This document shows positions 1 through 64,000 of a DNA stretch of 64,000 bases, piece by piece. Source of the DNA: Paulinella micropora. Taxonomy: Eukaryota > Cercozoa > Imbricatea > Euglyphida. The first letter of the stretch is position 1; each line of letters opens with the position of its first letter. The stretch spans positions 590,299-654,298 of the forward strand of contig BJOX01000341.1 of NCBI GenBank assembly GCA_009731375.1, in the 5' to 3' direction. The notes below the pieces were generated by a model. That model was not told the DNA's origin. It did not search any database and saw only the letters and a list, made by a program, of their open reading frames with translations. The position numbers and the translations under genes were made by a program.

Positions 1-216
1 CTGCCTCTGTAATGGAGGTGGGAGCTCGTTCTGCAAGGGGCGCTTATGGAACGAGCCCTGGCCCCGCCTGGTACTAGGGAGATTTGGTATCGCCTGTATC
101 AGTCCCTTCCGTGCAAACATCACGGCTTGGCTGGGCATCGGGTAAATACTTTACCCACAGACTTCCTTGGTTGACGAAATCAGAAGCTCCTTTTTTCTGA
201 CATTAGTCGATATCTC
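1..216 (+). mobile_element. Retroposon family A, 3' fragment
   Basis: Window starts inside the element. Ends ACATTAGTCGATATCTCATC and then (TATC)n, as in all other copies. Confidence 0.72.
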
Positions 217-266
<50 letters not shown>

Positions 267-299
267 TTATCTATCTATCTATATCTATCTATCTATCTA

Positions 300-366
<67 letters not shown>

Positions 367-432
367 GCCGTCAGGCGCTGCTGGCCCACTGTCCTACCCC
401 GCTCTATCTACCTTTGTATTTATGTTCGTATG

Positions 433-510
<78 letters not shown>

Positions 511-694
511 CCTACCTACCTACCTACCTACCTACCTACCTATCTATCTATCTACCTATCTATCTATCTATCTANNNNNNNNNNTATCTATCTATCTATC
601 TCTATGCCATTAGGCGCTGCTGGCCCACTGTCCTACCCCTCTCTATCTACCTATGTATGTATGTACGTATGTATCTATCTATCTATCTATCTAC

Positions 695-745
<51 letters not shown>

Positions 746-775
746 CCTACCTACCTACCTACCTACCTACCTATC

Positions 776-826
<51 letters not shown>

Positions 827-857
827 ATATCTATCTATATATGTCATTAGGCGCTGC

Positions 858-1023
858 TCTCTCCATTCCTAGATTGCCTTTTTCTTCAACGTCCTTCCTC
901 CTCTTCTTTTTCCAGAACACAGTCTACCCGTGATTCCCATCCCGGACACATGCACAGTACACAAATTATTGTTTGATGTGAAACTGCGTTCCTTTGCAAG
1001 GACTACATTCCTTTGCGACATCT
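858..1023 (+). mobile_element. Retroposon family B, 5'-truncated
   Basis: From CTCTCCATTCCTAGATTGCC to CCTTTGCGACATCTCAT, then (TATC)n. It cuts off an exon 1 echo at 858. Confidence 0.7.
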
Positions 1024-1156
1024 CATATATCTATCTATCTATGTCATTAGGCGCTGCTGGCCCGCTGTCCTACCCCGCTCTATCTACCTATGTATGTATG
1101 TACGTACGTATGTATGTATGTATGTCTGCATGTATGTATGTATGTATGTATGTACG

Positions 1157-1227
<71 letters not shown>

Positions 1228-1228
<1 letters not shown>

Positions 1229-1683
1229 ATTCTATCTCCAATCCAAATCCCTTTGCTTCAAGCTATCCTCCTGCGTAGCTCGTTGCTCTTTTGCGATTTA
1301 TCGCTCCTGTGCAGTCAAAAAATTGGACTAATCTTCCTCTAGTCCGTATTGGTGACTGCATTCCATCATAGCCGTCCAGTGTTGCATAGCCCGGGCTAGG
1401 TCCCTGCGGGGGTTTAGGCCTCATACAATGTCATCATTGTAGCTTGCGCAAGCTTACGGTGCTCAAAACACTTGGACTAACGGCTTCCTTTTCTTTCTCT
1501 TCTTCCTTATCCTCCCACTCTCCATTCCTAGATTGCCTTTTTCTTCAACGTCCTTCCTCCTCTTCTTTTTCCAGAACACAGTCTACCCGTGATTCCCATC
1601 CCGGACACATGCACAGTACACAAATTATTGTTTGATGTGAAACTGCGTTCCTTTGCAAGGACTACATTCCTTTGCGACATCTC

Positions 1684-1684
<1 letters not shown>
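1228..1684 (+). mobile_element. Retroposon family B, longest copy
   Basis: About 455 nt, including GGGTTTAGGCCTCATACAAT near 1410, with the same 3' end. The tail (ATCTCATC then TATC repeats) is shared with family A, suggesting related machinery. Confidence 0.7.
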
Positions 1685-1745
<61 letters not shown>

Positions 1746-1864
1746 GTCATAAGGCGCTGCTGGCCCACTGTCCTACCCCGCTCTATCTACCTATGTATGT
1801 ATGTATGTATGTATGTATGTATGTATGTATGTATGTATGTATATGTATGTGTTTGTGTTACTAG

Positions 1865-59740
<57,876 letters not shown>

Positions 59741-60683
59741 GCAGTAGGTAGCTCAGTGATTACATAGCGAGGGTTTGGCAGGTGGGTGGTAGGCCGCCTC
59801 CACCATTTCGGACACCTCTGCTTCGCATTACGAGGCCTCCGGCGCGGCCGGCACCAACCGAGCGCCGTCCTCCGCTCTCCACCAACCGAGGTTAGGGTTA
59901 GCCGTCCTGCATTCCCTCCACCATTGCGTACACCAAGCGAGCGCCGTCCTCCGCCTTCTCCATCTGCCCTTCCCCGTCTCGAGCGCATCCGCCACAGCAG
60001 CGCCTTCTTTACCACAGCCGGGTAGCGCGCTTGCCCTCATCCGCCTGCTACCAGAGGGATTTTTTCTTCGCAGAGCTGAGCCATCTATGCACCTCTCCCC
60101 ACAAAAATGTGGAAAGGTGGCTCCCGAAAGGTGGCCCCCGCCGCTACTGTTTTGTGACTTTCTTAATCTACTTCCAAGGGTTCTCCTGTCACAAGTTGTC
60201 AACTTATGGAAGTAGGTAGGTGGTCGGCAGTTTGTACGCGAACACTTTTAGTCTTGTTAATAATAAAACAAGTATTAATACTTGCCAGTACTAGTTCGAA
60301 TAAGTGTGAACCGCGTAAGAGTAAAATAGAAGTGGTAGCTAGGTAGGTTCAAGTTGGCAGATGGTCGGTAGTTAGCTAGAGTAGATTGCCTCAAACCCGG
60401 CCGGGCAAGCCCTTGCCCTACACATAGCCAAGCCCTAGCACTAACCAGCCTTAACAAAGGGGTGAGCACGGTCACTCGTGGTCCGGTAAACGCCTGTTAT
60501 TAAATAAATATTAATATTTCCAAAAATAGATAGCACAACCCCAACCAGAGCTACTTCCTATGCTTCTAGCTAGTGCCACTCATTAGACAATTAATTAGAC
60601 CCTTCCTCCTCCGAGTTATGTCCTTACGGCTCAATTACTGATACGGTAGCAGTAGTCACGAGTCGTTACTGTTAGTAGCATTA
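59741..60683. other. 3' flank of the NACHT-WD40 gene
   Basis: GC-rich at 59780-60060 with a duplicated ACCAAGCGAGCGCCGTCCTC-type block (about 59852 and 59931), then the second TACTTCCA hairpin (60163-60216). No convincing exon. Confidence 0.5.
60262..60267 (+). promoter_or_regulatory. Candidate polyadenylation signal AATAAA
   Basis: First good AATAAA after the stop codon, about 520 nt into the 3' flank. Another lies near 60505. Position only; no transcript evidence. Confidence 0.3.
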
Positions 60684-60972
60684 TAGTATTGCTGTTGACA
60701 TTCAAGACAACAAAAAAAATTGTTTTTTCTCTTTTGGTTGGAATTTCAGTTTTGGTTGGAATTTTGATTTTGGGTGAAAATTTGAATGTTTCAAATTAAC
60801 GGCTATATTCGTCCGCAAAATATCGTAAATTTTCGCGAAATGTTACCGTTAAATTTGAAAATTTGAATTTTTGTCACAAAAATGAAAAACTGTCACAAAA
60901 ATGAAAATCTGACACAAAAATGAAAAACTAATTTTTGTTGTTGTCTTGAATGTCAACAGCAATATTAGTTAT
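60684..60972. mobile_element. MITE-like element, family G, in the 3' flank
   Basis: Terminal inverted repeats TATTGCTGTTGACATTCAAG plus ACAAC (left) and GTTGTCTTGAATGTCAACAG plus CAATA (right), AT-rich interior with three TGTCACAAAAATGAAAA-type repeats, no ORF. Confidence 0.8.
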
Positions 60973-61121
60973 TAATACAGTCAATTAGTTAGAGTGCCTC
61001 ATATGCTTTTCTGTTACTGTTAGCACCAGCTTTTTCAAGTTACCATTACCACTTTTACACATATCAGAACGTATCGTGTGTTACTGAATTCAGTCTAGAG
61101 ATACGTGACATTTTTTCTGTG

Positions 61122-61448
61122 ATGTCGTCACTTAGACTGGCGGGATTATTGTTTCAAGCCGATAGGAGTGCGGACGATACATACTGGCGGGATTATTGTT
61201 CTTCGTGGAAATCGCAAGCCCGGGCCGGTAGGACGACGCCCCGAGTGCCGGTTGTCCGAGTCGTTAAGAAGAAGTTTAAGTTGCGAGGGTTTTCTCCATT
61301 ACCACCGGGTTATGGGCCTTGGAGCGTTTCAGAGCAGAAGCTTCTACCTCAGAACCTTCGTCGGGAGCACAGCTCCAAAGCCCTGATCCGGAGACCATAC
61401 ACATACCTTACCCTTTTGACCCAACCTTTGCCCTTTCACTTGAACTGA
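61122..61448 (+). CDS. Unrecognised ORF, 108 codons
   Basis: ATG at 61122, stop at 61446-61448. Basic and non-repetitive (VVRVVKKKFKLRGFSPLPPG, YGPWSVSEQKLLPQNLR). Contains an 18-nt direct repeat (ACTGGCGGGATTATTGTT at about 61136 and 61184). No family recognised; it could be an exon, a TE gag-like piece or chance. Confidence 0.3.
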   Translation: MSSLRLAGLLFQADRSADDTYWRDYCSSWKSQARAGRTTPRVPVVRVVKKKFKLRGFSPLPPGYGPWSVSEQKLLPQNLRREHSSKALIRRPYTYLTLLTQPLPFHLN

Positions 61449-62679
61449 ACAGTCTTCAACTTATTTAATTAACCTTTTACAAAGTGGTGAGCACGGTCAC
61501 TCGTGATCTGGTAAACCCCTATTATTAAATAACTGTTTCCTGAAAGAAGAAGATCTTCGTTCAAGGTGATCTATCTTAAGTGACCCCCGTCCGGCGATCA
61601 GGAACTGAGTGCGCATTTCGATTTGTGTGCCTACAGCTGATCATTGTAGACACTACCCACGCTCTGCTCTGCTTGTTTGCAGTGGAAGAGCAAGATGGTA
61701 TATCAGAGGGACAAGACGTACAGACAGAGGGTTGCCTCGGATCGTTCAGGTTGAGTGAGAGGGAGGGTGTGCCTCTGAAAGGTTATTGTCCTTGTTAAGG
61801 CCCGGGGGGTGTGCTGAACGTGTTTGTTTCCTTGCTGTGAAGGACACACGGGCATACCATTTGTTGTGCTCTCTATCCTGCTTTCGAGCTGAAGGGTGTG
61901 CTGAACGTGTTTGTTTCCTTGCTTAGAAGGACACACCGGCACACTAGTCTCTTTATAGCACGGGAACGCGGCCAGTTTGTTTACCTTGTGGGGAGAGCCG
62001 TCAGCAAGTGTGGCAAAGTGTAAAGTGATTGTTTAGGTAGTTGTACGTAAACAACTACAAACCTTAGTGGTTCGACGAACTGACTGTGCAGATAGGACTC
62101 CTAGTAGGTGTAGGGCTATCGTAGTTGGTAGCTGAGGTAGCCTCTGTGTAGTCTGAGCAATATAGTCAGTGGTAGCACACGTAGGTGAAGCCTGAGAGAG
62201 AGCGTAAAAGGAGGTGTGGACAAGCAAACACTTTTCTGTGTAGTTCGCGGTGTGTGGGTCTGCTAGTAGCCTTTGTAGTGTCCTCTCTGTGTGGGCGTGT
62301 GTGTGGTTGCTTGCCTGTGTCTGTGCCATCAGAAAGGGTAGACTGCTCGATCTGGCGCGCAACATCCGCAGTCGCAACATTCGCAGCCGCAGGCCCATCG
62401 GCACTGCTCCAACACAACAAGAAGAAAAAGGTTTGGAATGGTGAGAGGAGACAAAAGCTCCATTCGCTCTTAAGAAGATTGATTGGTAGGTAGGTAAATC
62501 GATAGATAGGTACGGATACATAAGCTTTGTATCTCCATTGGTTCTTAAGAATCAAGTGCGTGCGGGGAATCAAGTGCGTGCGGGGCACAGCCACACCAAC
62601 TTTGCTGCAGATAACCACGGATTAGCCGGAAGGTTGCAACACGCACATACATACATACATGACACGCATCGTGAATAAG

Positions 62680-62687
62680 TGCAGTCG

Positions 62688-62724
<37 letters not shown>

Positions 62725-62820
62725 ATTTGTTGTTATTGTTGTTTGTTTGTTTGTTTGTTGTTGTTGTTGGTGTATTTGTTGTTATTGTTGTTTGTTTGTT
62801 TGTTTGTTTTTGTTATTTTC
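62680..62820. repeat. (GTT)n / (GTTT)n array
   Basis: Only sizeable microsatellite in the 3' flank; a TTGTATTTGTTGTTATTGTT block is duplicated in it. Confidence 0.9.
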
Positions 62821-63180
62821 AAGTCTTTCTCGTCGTTTGATTTTTTTTTTATTTCTTCGTCTCCTTACTGACGCTTGACTGTCCATACCGTTTTTTGTTT
62901 TAAATATTTATCTATTTATGTATTGAATTGGATGGTTAAAATATTTTTCAAAATTATGAAAAAAAAACACAAGTCTGATGAAAAAAATATAGTGTTCAAG
63001 TAGTAGTCAAACGAAACCAAAAGAAACGAACGCAAAGCAAAAAACCAGCCATAATACAGTAAAACCGTTAAGAAACGGCTGTAACTGCTTGGAATTCAAT
63101 TTTTTTTACTTTTCTTTCTTTTAATGATGAAAGGGGGCTAAGATCTTTTGTTTTTATGAAAGAATAGTTATTTTTGAAAT

Positions 63181-63495
63181 ATGTCAACTTTTCTTATGGT
63201 ATTTCGAGTCTTGTGCTTTATCCTGTCGCCGGTATCGAGGGACTCTTTACACTCAGTAAGGGCTTTCTCTTGTTGTTTAGTTAGATTCAAGTTTTTCTCT
63301 CCTCGGTCCTCCGTTTTGTTTTCTCAGACTTTTTCTTGCTTTCTTTCTGTCCGAGTCACATTTGCCAAGTTTTATTCTCTTCTATTTTTCCAGGCTATCT
63401 TTTATATTTTAACATATTTGAATTTGTGGACATCACCCCCCGAATTATCCGGTAAAAAACTTATTTATAGATTTCGTCTGGCCGGACACGTCTGA
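63181..63495 (+). CDS. Doubtful ORF, 104 codons
   Basis: ATG to TGA in a TC-rich region; Phe/Ser/Leu-rich, no motif. The composition alone can explain it. Confidence 0.12.
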   Translation: MSTFLMVFRVLCFILSPVSRDSLHSVRAFSCCLVRFKFFSPRSSVLFSQTFSCFLSVRVTFAKFYSLLFFQAIFYILTYLNLWTSPPELSGKKLIYRFRLAGHV

Positions 63496-64000
63496 AATGC
63501 CAATTTGATCCTGGTCTTTTGGCGGCTTTTTGTCTTTGCGTCACTGAGCTAATATATATAACGAGACATCATTCTCTTTTTTGAGGACTGTGTTTGGTTA
63601 TATTACCGACTTACTCTTCCCTTGAGCTATCGTTGGGATAGTACATTTGGAGTCCATAGCTAAAGGCTGATTTCTTTTCTGATCTGTCGTACAGACATCA
63701 GATAAGCACAAAATTATTTTTCGCTGATCTGTCGCACAGACATCAGACGAAAACCAACACTCCTACTCATCCTCAAACAAAAAAACTTACAAACAAGCAA
63801 TCAATTTGTCACAAGCTGGCATAACCTTTAGCCCTTGTGCACATTTGGCTTCTTTGTGCTCTTCTACAAGACACCAGACCACACCTACTCCACTCCCTCT
63901 TGCTGCTTGCATAAAGCCAAGTAGGACAAGTGCGAAACAAACATCAGACAAACACACAGACAGAGGAAAAACGAGCAAAGCACTCCCACTCTCTGTTCTG

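Larger units (their letters stand above)
371..1790 (+). repeat. Five upstream 5'-edge echoes of exon 1
   Basis: Copies of the GCGCTGCTGGCCCACTGTCC motif, each right after an AG, at about 375-411, 614-650, 851-858 (cut short by a retroposon), 1051-1088 and 1754-1790. All stop before the middle of exon 1 and run into (GTAT)n or (TATC)n. Confidence 0.8.
61449..64000. other. Low-repeat 3' region without an identified gene
   Basis: Contains short direct repeats (61476; 61806 and 61893), the (GTT)n tract and AT-rich sequence 62830-63170. A CTGATCTGTCGYACAGACAT-type block occurs twice at about 63680 and 63725. Nothing identifiable as a gene. Confidence 0.5.

Noticed and set aside
167-933. Long frames rich in IYLS, MYVC or HTYI
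   Set aside because: Pure translation of (TATC)n or (GTAT)n in any frame; no codon bias, no splice fit.
62033-62618. Overlapping frames of 100-160 codons on both strands
   Set aside because: No family features, several alternative frames of similar length, no supporting splice sites.

Overview
The window is eukaryotic nuclear DNA. It has spliced GT-AG introns, non-LTR retroposons, hairpin MITE-like elements and a tRNA-headed repeat, and it is extremely rich in simple repeats. About 95% of the first 60 kb is intron or repeat. The species cannot be read from the sequence. A protist or alga with very short exons and strong exon-start bias to G is a guess, not a result.

Almost every long open frame here is a microsatellite translated in some frame. 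One real gene can be assembled from the short non-repetitive islands. It is a plus-strand gene of at least 40 very short exons (17 to 221 nt, about 3.0 kb of coding sequence spread over 1865-59740), open at its 5' side. Reading phase agrees at 38 of the 39 junctions, with one further non-canonical donor. The product (about 990 residues in the window) begins in the part of a STAND NTPase downstream of the NACHT P-loop core, passes through the winged-helix and helical linker typical of NWD1/NWD2-like (NACHT and WD repeat) proteins, then makes about 11-12 WD40 repeats and ends in a charged, alanine-rich tail with a stop at 59738-59740.

Layout: 1-1860, retroposon tails and (TATC)n with truncated copies of exon 1; 1865-12464, exons 1-10 (STAND linker); 15373-53238, exons 11-36 (end of linker, then WD40 propeller(s)); 55989-59740, exons 37-40 (tail). 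Introns hold (TATC/GATA)n, (ACCT)n, (GTAT)n, (ATT)n, (CTT)n, (GTT)n and (AACAT)n expansions, minisatellites, five to seven interspersed repeat families, one decayed LINE, and 13 assembly gaps. 59741-64000 is far less repetitive: 3' flank, a clear MITE, several short direct repeats and no gene I can name.

The most unusual thing is a regular pattern that I call exon-edge echoes. Introns upstream of an exon carry truncated copies of that exon's 5' edge with its AG. Introns downstream carry copies of its 3' edge with its GT. This is visible around at least 17 exons. A GC-rich hairpin element (seven copies) also sits within about 30 nt of an exon or pseudo-exon edge every time, and exons 33/34 look like one exon split by a tandem duplication that made a new intron.
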